Positions 42,582 to 51,912 are shown, counted from the first letter of the stretch. The stretch is DNA of 64,000 nt from Cellulomonas sp. Leaf395 (GCF_001424125.1 NZ_LMQI01000003.1:486928-550927); one strand, 5' to 3'. Numbers and translations: made by a program. Notes: generated by a model from the sequence alone, not told the origin.

Positions 42582-45173
42582 ATGAACCAGCACCTCGTCG
42601 TCGTCGGCGGCGGCATGGTCGCCCAGCGGCTGGTCGAGGCATTGCGCGACCGCGACACCGCCGGCACCTGGCGCATCACCGTCCTGGCGGAGGAGCCGCG
42701 CCGCCCGTACGACCGCGTCGCCCTCACCAGCTACTTCTCCGGTCGCGACGCCGACGACCTGGCCCTCGGCGACCCGGAGCTGTGGTCCGACCCGCTGGTC
42801 ACCCTGGTCCGCGACGACGCCGTGACCCACATCGACCGCGACGCCAAGACGGTGACCACCGCGCACGGCCGCACCGAGGCCTACGACCACCTCGTCCTGG
42901 CGACGGGCTCGTCGGCCTGGGTCCCGCCCATCGAGGGCAAGGACCTGCCGGGCGTGTTCGTCTACCGGACGGTCGACGACGTCGCGGAGCTGCGCGGCTA
43001 CGTCGAGAAGCTCTCCGAGGACCGCGTGGTCAAGGGCGCCGTGCTCGGTGGCGGTCTGCTCGGGCTGGAGGCGGCCGGTGCGCTGCAGGCGCTCGGTGCC
43101 CGCACGACCGTCCTGCAGGTGGGCACGCACCTGATGTCGACGCAGGTGGACCTCGGCGGGGGCGAGGCGCTGCGGCGGCTCATCAACAACCTCGGCGTCG
43201 GTGTGCGGCTCAACGCGATGACCACGCGGATCCGCCCGCACCGGCGCGGTGGTGTGGGTCGTCTGGACCTGGCGGACGGAGGTCGGGTCGACGCGGACGT
43301 CGTCGTGATCGCTGCGGGGGTCCGGCCGCGCGACGAGCTGGGCCGCGCGTCGGGCCTCGAGATCGGCGAGCGCGGCGGGATCGTCGTCGACGACACCTGC
43401 CTGACCAGCGACCTCGACATCTCGGCCGTCGGCGAGGTGGCCTGCATCCAGGGCGCCACGATCGGGCTCGTCGCCCCCGGGTACGCGATGGCGGAGATCA
43501 CCGCCGACCGGCTGCTGGGCGGCACGTCGGAGTTCCCGGGTGCGGACACGGCGACCAAGCTCAAGCTCTCGGGCGTCGACGTCGCCAGCTTCGGCGACGC
43601 GTTCGGCGAGACGCCGGGCTCCCTCGAGATCGTCTGGGCCGACCCGGTCGGCGGCGTCTACAAGAAGCTCGTCATGTCCGACGACGCGCGCACCCTGCTC
43701 GGTGGCGTCCTCGTCGGCGACGCCAGCGCGTACGCCAGCCTGCGCCCCATGCTCGGCCGCGAGCTGCCGGGCGACCCGGCCGCGTTCCTGCTGCCCGAGG
43801 GTGGCGGAGGAGCCCCGGAGCTGGAGCTTCCCGACGACGCCGCCGTCTGCTCGTGCAACAACGTCTCGGCCGGCACGATCCGCGGTGCGGTCACCGAGCA
43901 CGGGTGCACCGACCTGGGTGCGGTCAAGGCGTGCACCAAGGCGGGTACCAGTTGCGGCTCGTGCCTCCCGCTGGTCAAGAAGCTGGTCACCACCGAGCTG
44001 GCGGCGCAGGGCATCGAGGTCAGCACCGCGCTGTGCGAGCACTTCGCCCTGTCCCGCGCGCAGCTCTACGACGCCGTCCGCGTCAGCGGGGTCTCGTCGT
44101 TCACGCAGGTCATCGAGCGGTTCGGCACCCGCGCCGAGGGGCGTGGCTGCGACATCTGCCGTCCGACGGTCGCGTCGATCCTGGCGACGACGTCCCCGGC
44201 GCACGTCCTCGAGGGCGAGCGGGCCACGCTGCAGGACACCAACGACCACGTGATGGCCAACCTGCAGAAGGACGGCTCGTACTCGGTGGTCCCGCGCATC
44301 GCCGGCGGCGAGGTGACGCCCGAGGGGCTCATCGCGATCGGTGAGGTGGCCAAGGACTTCGGGCTGTACACCAAGATCACCGGCGGCCAGCGGATCGACA
44401 TGTTCGGCGCCCGCATCGACCAGCTGCCGCTCATCTGGCAGCGCCTGGTCGACGCCGGGTTCGAGTCCGGCCACGCGTACGGCAAGTCGCTGCGGACCGT
44501 GAAGTCCTGCGTGGGCTCCACCTGGTGCCGGTTCGGGGTGCAGGACTCGGTGGCGCTCGCGGTGATGCTCGAGCTGCGGTACCGCGGTCTGCGGTCGCCG
44601 CACAAGATCAAGCTGGGTGTCTCGGGCTGCGCGCGGGAGTGCGCGGAGGCCCGCGGCAAGGACGTCGGCGTCATCGCGACCGACAAGGGCTGGAACGTGT
44701 ACGTCGGCGGCAACGGCGGCTTCACGCCGCGGCACGCGCAGCTGCTGGCGGAGGACCTCGACACCGAGACCCTCATCCGCACGATCGACCGGTTCCTCCT
44801 GTACTACGTGCGCACGGCGGACCGTCTGCAGCGCACGGCACCGTGGATCGAGGACGTCGAGGGCGGTCTCGACGGTGTCCGTGCGGTCGTCATGGAGGAC
44901 TCGCTGGGCATCGCGGCCGACCTCGACGAGCAGATGGCGCAGCACGTCGTCGAGTACGAGGACGAGTGGCGCGCCACGCTGGAGGACCCGGAGAAGCTCC
45001 GCCGGTTCGCGTCGTTCGTCAACGCGCCCGACACTCCGGACCCGTCGCTCGCGTACGTGCCGGAGCGTGGTCAGTCGCGTCCGGCCACGGCCGACGAGCG
45101 CGACGACGCCCGCCCGACGCCCCACCACGAACCCGTTCTCGTTGCCGGAGCCCGACTGGAGGTGCGCTCATGA
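42582..45173 (+). CDS. nirB: Nitrite reductase large subunit NirB (FAD, Fe-S, sirohaem)
   Basis: 863 residues, reduces nitrite to ammonium with NAD(P)H in the cytoplasm. Order of domains: FAD (LVVVGGGMVAQRLVEAL), NAD (GAVLGGGLLGLEAAGAL), two BFD-like Fe-S sites (VCSCNNVSAGTI, SCGSCLPLVKK; CDICRPTV), ferredoxin-like sulfite/nitrite reductase half-domain, and the 4Fe-4S/sirohaem ligands CVGSTWCRFG (CX5C) and GCARECAEARGKD (CX3C). Full length. It overlaps nirD by 4 nt and starts a continuous five-gene string that also makes its sirohaem. Confidence 0.96.
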   Translation: MNQHLVVVGGGMVAQRLVEALRDRDTAGTWRITVLAEEPRRPYDRVALTSYFSGRDADDLALGDPELWSDPLVTLVRDDAVTHIDRDAKTVTTAHGRTEAYDHLVLATGSSAWVPPIEGKDLPGVFVYRTVDDVAELRGYVEKLSEDRVVKGAVLGGGLLGLEAAGALQALGARTTVLQVGTHLMSTQVDLGGGEALRRLINNLGVGVRLNAMTTRIRPHRRGGVGRLDLADGGRVDADVVVIAAGVRPRDELGRASGLEIGERGGIVVDDTCLTSDLDISAVGEVACIQGATIGLVAPGYAMAEITADRLLGGTSEFPGADTATKLKLSGVDVASFGDAFGETPGSLEIVWADPVGGVYKKLVMSDDARTLLGGVLVGDASAYASLRPMLGRELPGDPAAFLLPEGGGGAPELELPDDAAVCSCNNVSAGTIRGAVTEHGCTDLGAVKACTKAGTSCGSCLPLVKKLVTTELAAQGIEVSTALCEHFALSRAQLYDAVRVSGVSSFTQVIERFGTRAEGRGCDICRPTVASILATTSPAHVLEGERATLQDTNDHVMANLQKDGSYSVVPRIAGGEVTPEGLIAIGEVAKDFGLYTKITGGQRIDMFGARIDQLPLIWQRLVDAGFESGHAYGKSLRTVKSCVGSTWCRFGVQDSVALAVMLELRYRGLRSPHKIKLGVSGCARECAEARGKDVGVIATDKGWNVYVGGNGGFTPRHAQLLAEDLDTETLIRTIDRFLLYYVRTADRLQRTAPWIEDVEGGLDGVRAVVMEDSLGIAADLDEQMAQHVVEYEDEWRATLEDPEKLRRFASFVNAPDTPDPSLAYVPERGQSRPATADERDDARPTPHHEPVLVAGARLEVRS

Positions 45174-45544
45174 CCGCGCTGGAGACTCTCGTATGGACCA
45201 CGGTCTGCCGGCTCGACGACCTCGCGGTCGAGCGTGGCGCTGCCGCCCTGCTCGGGGCGGATCAGGTCGCACTCTTCCGGCTCGTCGACGGGCGCGTGCT
45301 GGCGGTCCAGCAGCACGACCCGTTTAGCGACGCGTACGTGATCTCGCGGGGGATCGTCGGCTCCCGGTCCGTCGACGGCGTCGAGGTACCGACGGTCGCC
45401 TCCCCGATGTACAAGCAGGTGTTCGACCTGACCACCGGCCGCTGTCTCGACGTCGCCGGCAAGACGCCGGCCCAGGATCTGGCCTCTGACCTGCGCACCT
45501 GGCCGGTCCGGGTCGTGGACGGGCTCGTGGAGGTGGGCTCGTGA
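45170..45544 (+). CDS. nirD: Nitrite reductase small subunit NirD
   Basis: 124 residues of the Rieske-like NirD fold: QVALFRLVDGRVLAVQQHDPFSDAYVISRGIVG and VASPMYKQVFDLTTGRCLD. As in other NirD proteins, the Rieske Cys/His cluster ligands are missing and no Fe-S site is expected. It partners NirB. Starts in the nirB stop and ends overlapping cysG (GTGA). Confidence 0.93.
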   Translation: MTALETLVWTTVCRLDDLAVERGAAALLGADQVALFRLVDGRVLAVQQHDPFSDAYVISRGIVGSRSVDGVEVPTVASPMYKQVFDLTTGRCLDVAGKTPAQDLASDLRTWPVRVVDGLVEVGS

Positions 45545-46809
45545 CCACGATGCTCGGGCTCCAGCTGACCGGCCGCCGCGTGCTCGTCGTCGGTGGCGGA
45601 CCGGTGGCCGCGCGCCGGGTGCAGTCGTTGCTCGCCGACGCCGCCCAGGTGGTCGTCGTCGCACCGCAGCTGTGCGAGGTGCTCCTCGACCTGCACCGCT
45701 GGGGCCTGATCGAGTGGCGTGTCCGCGAGGTGGAGGAGTCCGACCTCGACGGCGCCTGGCTGGTGCACACCGCCACGGGCGACCGCTCGACCGACGCTGC
45801 TGTGCTCGCCTGGGCCACCGAGCGGCAGACGTTCTGCGTCGACGCCGGCTCCGGCGCGGACGGCTCCGCCCGCACGCCCGCGACCACCCAGCAGGGCGAC
45901 GTCCTGGTGGGCGTGGTCTCGACGGGCACGGCGGATCCGCGCCGGACGATCGCCGTCCGCGACGCGTTCGCGTCCCAGCTGCGCGAGGGGCGCGTCGACC
46001 TGCGGCACCGCCGCGCCCACCCGGGCCGCGTCGTGCTCGTCGGCGGGGGACCGGGCGACGTCGGGCTGCTCACGCTGGCCGGCCGACGCGCGCTCGCCGA
46101 GGCGGACGTCGTGGTCACCGACCGCCTCGGACCGGTCGCCGTGCTCGACGAGCTGGCGCCGGGCGTCGAGATCATCGACGTCGGCAAGACCCCCGGCCAC
46201 CACCCGGTGCCGCAGCACGAGATCGGCCGGATCCTCGTGGAGCAGGCTCAGCGGGGCCGCGTCGTCGTCCGGCTCAAGGGTGGGGACCCGTTCGTGTACG
46301 GCCGAGGCGGCGAGGAGGTCCTCGCCTGCCGGGAGGCCGACGTGCCCGTCGAGGTCATCCCCGGGGTGAGCAGCGCGTTCGCCGCGCCCGCCGCCGCCGG
46401 CATCCCGCTGACGCACCGCGGCACGGTCGGTGCCGTGCACGTGATGAACGGGCACGACGGCTGGTCGTCGGCGGCCCTCACGGGTCTACGCGACGGGTCC
46501 TGCACGGTCGTCGTCCTCATGGGCGTGAGCGCGCTGGCGACGCTGGCCACGCAGGCGCTCGACGCCGGCGCGGATCCTGCCACGCCGGTCGCCCTGGTCG
46601 AAGAGGGCACCCTGCCCGGTCAGCGCGTGACGCGGGCGCGCCTGGACGACGTGGTCGACGTCGCTGCGGCCGCCGGTGTGCGGGCCCCCGCCGTCATCGT
46701 CCTGGGTGCCGTGGCCGCGGCCGGTCTGCTCGAGCCCGAGGGTGACGCCGCTCACACGGCGGCCTCATCGGACGAATCGGTCCCCGGGGCCGTCACAATG
46801 GCCACGTGA
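45541..46809 (+). CDS. cysG: Sirohaem synthase CysG-like: precorrin-2 dehydrogenase/uroporphyrinogen-III C-methyltransferase
   Basis: 422 residues. The N-terminal NAD-binding domain (RRVLVVGGGPVAARRVQSLL) oxidises precorrin-2; the C-terminal SAM methyltransferase domain shows VVLVGGGPGDVGLLTLAGRRAL, VVRLKGGDPFVYGRGGEE and VIPGVSSAFAAPAAAGIPLTHRG. It feeds sirohaem to NirB. A separate chelatase encoded two genes later probably inserts iron. GTG start overlapping the nirD stop. Confidence 0.93.
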   Translation: MTTMLGLQLTGRRVLVVGGGPVAARRVQSLLADAAQVVVVAPQLCEVLLDLHRWGLIEWRVREVEESDLDGAWLVHTATGDRSTDAAVLAWATERQTFCVDAGSGADGSARTPATTQQGDVLVGVVSTGTADPRRTIAVRDAFASQLREGRVDLRHRRAHPGRVVLVGGGPGDVGLLTLAGRRALAEADVVVTDRLGPVAVLDELAPGVEIIDVGKTPGHHPVPQHEIGRILVEQAQRGRVVVRLKGGDPFVYGRGGEEVLACREADVPVEVIPGVSSAFAAPAAAGIPLTHRGTVGAVHVMNGHDGWSSAALTGLRDGSCTVVVLMGVSALATLATQALDAGADPATPVALVEEGTLPGQRVTRARLDDVVDVAAAAGVRAPAVIVLGAVAAAGLLEPEGDAAHTAASSDESVPGAVTMAT

Positions 46810-47921
46810 GCGAACCTATCGACCAGACCCTCGCGGGCCTCGTTGTGCTCATCACCGCCGACCGTCGGTCGGCGGAGCTCGCTGCAGCCCTGGGTCGACG
46901 CGGTGCCACCGTGCGGCACGCCCCGGCGCTGAGCATGGTGCCCCACATCGACGACGCGCGGCTGCTCGAGGGCACGCGGTCCCTGCTGGCCCACCCGCCG
47001 GACACCGTGGTGGTGACCACGGGCATCGGGTTCCGCGGCTGGATCGAGGCGGCGGACGCGGCGGGGCTCGACGAGCCGCTCGTGCAGATGCTCAAGGGAA
47101 CCCGGATCGTCGCGCGCGGACCCAAGGCGCGCGGTGCGATCCAGGCCGCTGGGCTCACGGCCGACTGGGTGGCGGAGTCCGAGACCAGCGCCGAGATCGC
47201 CGAGGTCCTCCTGGACGAAGGGGTCGCCGGCCGCGACATCGCCGTCCAGCACCACGGCGCCGGCGCGGACGGCCTCGACGAGGCGTTCGCCGCCGCCGGT
47301 GCGCGGGTCCGCAGCCTGGTCGTGTACCGCTGGGGTCCGCCGCCGGACGCGTCCGTCGTGACCGCCTCGGTCCGTGGCGTCGCCGCCGGCGAGATCGACG
47401 CGGTCGTCTTCACGTCCGCACCCGGGGCCCACGCCTGGCTCGAGGCGGCCGACGAGGCGGGCGTCGTCGACGACATCGTGACCCTCGCGCAGCGCGGCAG
47501 CGTCGTGATGGCGGCCGTCGGACCGATCACCGCCAAGCCCCTGCAGGACCGTGGCATCGAGCCGCTGGTGCCCGAACGCGGTCGGCTGGGCGCACTGGTC
47601 CGCACGCTGGTCGGCCACTACGGCGGGCTCCAGGCGCTGCAGACCGTCGCAGGCCCGCTCCAGGTGCACCGCGGGACCGCGGTGCTCGACGGTCACGTGC
47701 TCGCACTCACCCCGACGGGGCTGGAGGTCCTCCGGCTGCTGGCCGCCGCGGGCGGGTCCGTGGTGCCGCGGGACCAGGTGCTGGCCGCGCTGCCGGGTGA
47801 CTCGCGTGACCCGCACGCCGCCGAGGTGGCCATCGCCCGGCTCCGCGAGGCGACCGGAAGTCGCCAGCTCATCCGCACCGTGGTCAAGCGGGGATACCGT
47901 CTGCAGCTGGAGGAGGTCTGA
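46806..47921 (+). CDS. nnaR: Uroporphyrinogen-III synthase-like protein with C-terminal winged helix (NnaR type)
   Basis: 371 residues. Residues about 10-265 follow the HemD fold (GLVVLITADRRSAELAAALGRRGATV, TTGIGFRGWIEAA, AVGPITAKPLQDRGIEPLVPE). The last 100 residues form an OmpR/TransReg-type winged helix (LTPTGLEVLRLLAAAGGSVVPRDQVL, HAAEVAIARLREATGSRQLIRTVVKRGYRL). This is the architecture of NnaR, the Streptomyces co-activator of nitrate/nitrite assimilation genes. It overlaps cysG by 4 nt and shares one base with the chelatase gene. Enzyme, regulator or both is not decided by sequence. Confidence 0.85.
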   Translation: MSEPIDQTLAGLVVLITADRRSAELAAALGRRGATVRHAPALSMVPHIDDARLLEGTRSLLAHPPDTVVVTTGIGFRGWIEAADAAGLDEPLVQMLKGTRIVARGPKARGAIQAAGLTADWVAESETSAEIAEVLLDEGVAGRDIAVQHHGAGADGLDEAFAAAGARVRSLVVYRWGPPPDASVVTASVRGVAAGEIDAVVFTSAPGAHAWLEAADEAGVVDDIVTLAQRGSVVMAAVGPITAKPLQDRGIEPLVPERGRLGALVRTLVGHYGGLQALQTVAGPLQVHRGTAVLDGHVLALTPTGLEVLRLLAAAGGSVVPRDQVLAALPGDSRDPHAAEVAIARLREATGSRQLIRTVVKRGYRLQLEEV

Positions 47922-48661
47922 TGACGAACGCCCTGCACGCCCGTGGCCCGGTTCCCGACGGCCCGCGCCACGACCTCGACGCCCCGGTGCTCGTCGGGTG
48001 CTCCCACGGCACCGACGACCCCGGCGGGCGCGCGGCCGTCCGCTCGATCCTCACCGGCGTCGCGGCGTACCGGCGCGAGCTCGACGTGCGCGAGGCGTTC
48101 GTGGACGTCCAGGAGCCCGAGGTCGCCGCTGTCGTCTCGGGAGCGCTCGACGATGGCGCGTCGGGCGCGGTGGTCGTGCCGCTGCTGCTGTCCGTCGGCT
48201 TCCACGTGAAGGTCGACATCGCCGCGGCGGTCGACCAGCCCGGTGCCACGGCCGCCGCACCCCTCGGCCCGGACCCGCGGCTGGTCGACATCCTCGTGGA
48301 CCGTCTCGAGGCCGCGGGCCTCGCCCCCGACGACTCCGTGGTGCTCGCCGCGGCCGGGTCCACCGACCCCGCGGCCGCGCTCGCGGTGGAGTCGGTCGCG
48401 GCAGGCCTGGCGGACAGGATCGCGCAGCCGGTGACCATCGGCTACGGCGCCGGAGCCGAACCGCGCGTGCCGGCCGCGATCGCCACCGCACGCGCCGACG
48501 CGCCGCCCGGGGGCCGCGTCGTCGTGGCGTCGTACCTGCTCGCACCGGGGTACTTCTACGACCGCGTGCTGGAGGCGGGGGCCGACGTCGTCGCCGCTCC
48601 GCTCGCACCGGACGAGCGCTTGGTGCACATCGTGCTCGACCGGTACGACGCCGTCACGTGA
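47921..48661 (+). CDS. Sirohydrochlorin chelatase-like (CbiX/SirB)
   Basis: 246 residues, two CbiX half-domains. The metal/His site is in VLVGCSHGTDDPGGRAAV, followed by VPLLLSVGFHVKVDIAAAV, with the second half containing RVVVASYLLAPGYFYDRVLEAGADVV. It should insert Fe2+ into sirohydrochlorin to complete sirohaem for NirB. Last gene of the nirB-to-chelatase string; its ATG overlaps the previous TGA by one base. Confidence 0.9.
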   Translation: MTNALHARGPVPDGPRHDLDAPVLVGCSHGTDDPGGRAAVRSILTGVAAYRRELDVREAFVDVQEPEVAAVVSGALDDGASGAVVVPLLLSVGFHVKVDIAAAVDQPGATAAAPLGPDPRLVDILVDRLEAAGLAPDDSVVLAAAGSTDPAAALAVESVAAGLADRIAQPVTIGYGAGAEPRVPAAIATARADAPPGGRVVVASYLLAPGYFYDRVLEAGADVVAAPLAPDERLVHIVLDRYDAVT

Positions 48662-48855
48662 CCTGAAGCGCGGGTTGCCCCGAAGGGTGTCGTTCACCGG
48701 GTTTCGACGGACGACCCGTTCGCGTCGGCTCGTCGGAGACCGTCGCTCCTCGAGCTCAGCGGAAGTGCGCACGGGGTGGCCCTCCTGGCGTCCACCGGGC
48801 GCTCGTCCAGAACGCGATCGACCAGGCCCTCGCGGCAGGCTTCGCCTCCTGACCG

Positions 48856-48895
48856 GCCGACGGCGTGCGACCCGGGCGGGTCGCACGCCGTCGGC
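48856..48895. terminator. Perfect 18-bp bidirectional terminator
   Basis: GCCGACGGCGTGCGACCC (48856-48873) and its exact complement (48878-48895) around a 4-nt loop. It lies between the nir operon end (48661) and the convergent surface-protein stop (48904). The 190 nt before it hold no convincing gene. Confidence 0.8.
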
Positions 48896-48903
48896 GTCCG
48901 CGC

Positions 48904-51165
48904 CTACACGAACCTGCGCCCCGCGAACGTCGCCAGGCCGATCCCGCCGGCGAACAGGACGATCGCCAGGATGAGGCGCCCGACCGAGCTGGCACCGGTG
49001 CCGTCGACGCCCGCGATCTCGATCGAGTACGCCGTGGACCCCGCCGCACCGTCCGGTGCGCCGTAGGCCATGCCCTCGGTCTGCGCACGCTCGGCGCCCG
49101 CGCTGAGCACCGCGTACTTCACCCCGAAGTCCTCCGCGGTGCTCCGCCCGCTGACGACCACCTGCGAGGTGCCCTCGTCGGACAGGCGCTGGGTGCCGTC
49201 CACGATCTGCGGTGCACCCTCGGCCGCGGAGGTGAGCCCGTCCGAGAGCTGCGTGGACCCGCCCGCCGCCGTGGAGAGTCCGTCGGAGAGCTGCCGCGAA
49301 CCGGCAGCCGCCGCGGCGATCCCTGCGGACAGGTCACCCGCTCCGTCGTTCAGCTGGCTGGCGCCGTCGCCGAGCCGGGCCAGTCCCGACGCGAGCGTGT
49401 CGCCACCGGCACTGAGCTGGTCGGTGCCCGCCTGCAACGAGTGGATCCCACCGCGCAGCGTGCCGTCGGCCTTGGTGTCGTCGTCATCGCCGACCGCGGC
49501 GCGCACCTTGGTCGTCACCCCCGTGAGCAGCTCGGCGACACCGGCGTCCACCATCGCCAGACCCTGCACCATGCCGAGCGCGGACGTGTCGCACGTGGCC
49601 AGCGAGGCCGAGTCGAGACCGCACTCGACCTTCCCCAGGAGGCCGGCTGCTCCGGCGAGGCCCGTCGAGAGAGCCTTGGCGCCGCCCGCGATCGTCTCCG
49701 GGCTGTCGGTGTTGGTGAGCATGGGCATCGCACCCGACAGCTGGGCCAGGAGCGCGTCGTACTGCTGCAGGTACGCGTCGCCCATCGGGACCGGGCGAAG
49801 CTCCTTCTGGAGAACACCGAGGCCACCGGCGAGCTGCGTGCCGAGGGTGACGGACCCGTTCTGGATCTTCGTCGCCGACCCCGAGGCCCCGGCGATGCCC
49901 AGGCGGATCTGGTCGACGCCCGCGGTCAGGGTCGCCGCCGCTGTCCTCAAGGTCGTGATGCCCTCCTGGAGCCTCACGACCTTGGGGTCGGCCCCGATGG
50001 TGCCGATCTCGCCGTACAGCCGTGCCAGACCTCCGTCGACGAGGGCCAGGCCGGAGTCGACCTGGACGAGTCCGTCGAGGAGCTGGGGAGCCTTGGCGCG
50101 AGCCTCCGCCAGGCCGGCGTCGAGCTGCCGTGCACCGGCGGCGAGCCGGGCGGCTCCGGGTGCCGCCTCGCCGGTCAGTCCGTCCGCGAGCTCGTCGGCT
50201 CCGGGCGCAGCGGACTCGTTGAGGCCGGTCGACAGCGTCGCGGCACCGTCGCGGAGCTGGAGCAGACCGGCGAGCAGCTGGGCCGAGCCGTCGTGCAGCC
50301 GCAGCACGCTGTCGTCGAGCAGGAGCCCGGCTCCGGTCAGGTCCACGCCCTTCTGCGCGCCGGCCTGGTAGCTGGCGGCACCGCCCTTGAACGAGGGGTA
50401 CTCGAGCGGCGAGACGGGCATGGACGTGAGGGTGGCCTTGGGGATGACCGCACGGCTGACCGTCGCGGTGTAGCCGAACTCGGCGGTCGCGGAGCCGATG
50501 GGCGGGAACAGGGTCATCTGGAACTGCATGCGGGTGCCGCCCCGTCCGTCGCCGGCGATGCCCGCCTCGTCGGACTGCACGTCGGTGAACGTGGACGGCA
50601 GGACGGTGACCAGCTGGCCGATCATCGGGATGACGGTCTCGGCGGAGGCGGTGGCCATCGTGCCCGAACCGTCGTCGTAGGTGACGTCCTGGGTCCTGCC
50701 GGTCACGTTGGTGACCTTGTAGTGCACCCCGAGGGTGCCGGTCTTGCCGACGACCGCGCCGGGCTGCACAGGCTCGCCATCGAACGTGTAGGTGACCTCG
50801 ACGGTGAGCGGGAGGTCCTTGTCGTAGGTGCTCAGGGTGCGTTCGCGGCGCTCGCCGTCGACGGCCAGCGTGCTGACCAGCAGGCCGTCGACCACCCGGT
50901 AGCCGCCGAAGCCGTCGAGGTTGCGCAGCCCCTCGGTGGAGACGGGGTTCTCGATGGTGGCGGTGCCGTGGCCGGTCAGGGCGAGCTGCTCGTACACGCG
51001 GGCACCCTGGAACGCGCCGGTGGCGGACAGGCGCGCCTGCACGGTCTCGGTGTTGGTGACGGCCACGTCGCCCGAGTCGGCGGCGAGCGCGGGGGACGCC
51101 GCGGTGCCGACCAGCAGGGGGAGGAGGAGGGCGGCGGCGGTCGCGGTGGTGGTCGTGCGGCGCAC
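48904..51165 (-). CDS. YhgE/Pip-like secreted repeat protein with single C-terminal anchor
   Basis: 753 residues. GTG at 51165 has AGGAGG 8 nt upstream. A signal peptide (about 1-29, ending SPALA) is followed by a beta-rich region, then roughly 350 residues of helical repeats like LNDGAGDLSAGI, LSDGLSTAAGGSTQ and LDAGLAEARAKAPQLLDGL, the pattern of the YhgE/Pip coiled extracellular domain, and one C-terminal span (LILAIVLFAGGIGLATFAG). YhgE proteins usually end with several spans; here the spans may be supplied by the upstream gene (stop at 51167). Exact function unknown. Confidence 0.8.
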   Translation of the reverse strand: MRRTTTTATAAALLLPLLVGTAASPALAADSGDVAVTNTETVQARLSATGAFQGARVYEQLALTGHGTATIENPVSTEGLRNLDGFGGYRVVDGLLVSTLAVDGERRERTLSTYDKDLPLTVEVTYTFDGEPVQPGAVVGKTGTLGVHYKVTNVTGRTQDVTYDDGSGTMATASAETVIPMIGQLVTVLPSTFTDVQSDEAGIAGDGRGGTRMQFQMTLFPPIGSATAEFGYTATVSRAVIPKATLTSMPVSPLEYPSFKGGAASYQAGAQKGVDLTGAGLLLDDSVLRLHDGSAQLLAGLLQLRDGAATLSTGLNESAAPGADELADGLTGEAAPGAARLAAGARQLDAGLAEARAKAPQLLDGLVQVDSGLALVDGGLARLYGEIGTIGADPKVVRLQEGITTLRTAAATLTAGVDQIRLGIAGASGSATKIQNGSVTLGTQLAGGLGVLQKELRPVPMGDAYLQQYDALLAQLSGAMPMLTNTDSPETIAGGAKALSTGLAGAAGLLGKVECGLDSASLATCDTSALGMVQGLAMVDAGVAELLTGVTTKVRAAVGDDDDTKADGTLRGGIHSLQAGTDQLSAGGDTLASGLARLGDGASQLNDGAGDLSAGIAAAAAGSRQLSDGLSTAAGGSTQLSDGLTSAAEGAPQIVDGTQRLSDEGTSQVVVSGRSTAEDFGVKYAVLSAGAERAQTEGMAYGAPDGAAGSTAYSIEIAGVDGTGASSVGRLILAIVLFAGGIGLATFAGRRFV

Positions 51166-51166
51166 G

Positions 51167-51844
51167 TCAGGCCTCCTGCGGGTCGACGGGACGGGTGGCG
51201 GACATGCCCCGGCGTGGGGCGCTGGGGGCCTCCACGGCGAGCGCGGTGTACGGGCGTGCGGAGGCGTGGTTGCCTGCGCCCTCGTACTCGCCGACGGGCG
51301 GGTCGACTGGTGCGAACAAGGGCGACTCGGCGCCGGTCTCAGCGGCGCGCTCCTGCTCGCGCTCCTGCACGACGACGACGCCGAGCAACGACGTCGCGAA
51401 GAACCCGGCGCCGGCGGCGAGCAGGATGGAGGTCGCGGTGGTGGCCGACGAGGTGACGAACGACGCCGGGTCGGCGGCGTAGGTCGCCTCGTACGCGCCG
51501 GCCATCGCGGCGGCACCGAGCAGCGCGGACCACAGCGGGAGCCTGCCCCGGGTGAGGCCCGCGACCGCGAGGCAGGCCAGCACGACGACGAGCACGGCGA
51601 GGGCGCGGCCCGCGGCTGCGTCCGGCAGGACCGCAGCGCGCAGGGCATACCCGAGCCAGGCGGCGAGGAAGCCGACCGCGAAGCCTGCGGCGCGTTGCGC
51701 GGGGGAGCGGTCGGGCACGAGGCCCAGCGCACCGCCGAGCGCGGCACCGAGCAGGGCGACCCCTTGCAGCTCGGGTCCGGAGAACAGGACGATCGCCGTC
51801 GTCAGGAGCGCGAGGACGACCCCCGCCAAGATGTGACGCTTCAT
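51167..51844 (-). CDS. Six-span membrane protein, partner of the YhgE-like protein
   Basis: 225 residues with about six spans (HILAGVVLALLTTAIVLFSG, LLGAALGGALGLVP, GFAVGFLAAWLGYALRA, LAVLVVVLACLAVAGL, SALLGAAAMAGAYEATY, ILLAAGAGFFATSLLGVVVV) and a 55-residue cytoplasmic tail. GAGGTGG lies 4 nt before the ATG. Its stop codon is 2 nt upstream of the next GTG, so the two genes are translationally linked. No known family recognised. Confidence 0.75.
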   Translation of the reverse strand: MKRHILAGVVLALLTTAIVLFSGPELQGVALLGAALGGALGLVPDRSPAQRAAGFAVGFLAAWLGYALRAAVLPDAAAGRALAVLVVVLACLAVAGLTRGRLPLWSALLGAAAMAGAYEATYAADPASFVTSSATTATSILLAAGAGFFATSLLGVVVVQEREQERAAETGAESPLFAPVDPPVGEYEGAGNHASARPYTALAVEAPSAPRRGMSATRPVDPQEA

Positions 51845-51912
51845 GACCACCTCGTCGTGGTGACTGGTCCGGACGGAGTGACCGCCCAGGCAGTGCTGCT
51901 GGTGAATGGCAC

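Noticed and set aside
42447..45128. Long minus-strand extension of the DUF1697 frame under nirB
   Set aside because: The family start is at 42446; the upstream part is antisense to nirB.
48662..48855. Possible gene remnant with a plausible C-terminus (VHRALVQNAIDQALAAGFAS)
   Set aside because: Coding-like sequence is very short, appears to need a frameshift, and has no start. It could be a decayed fragment but is not supportable.
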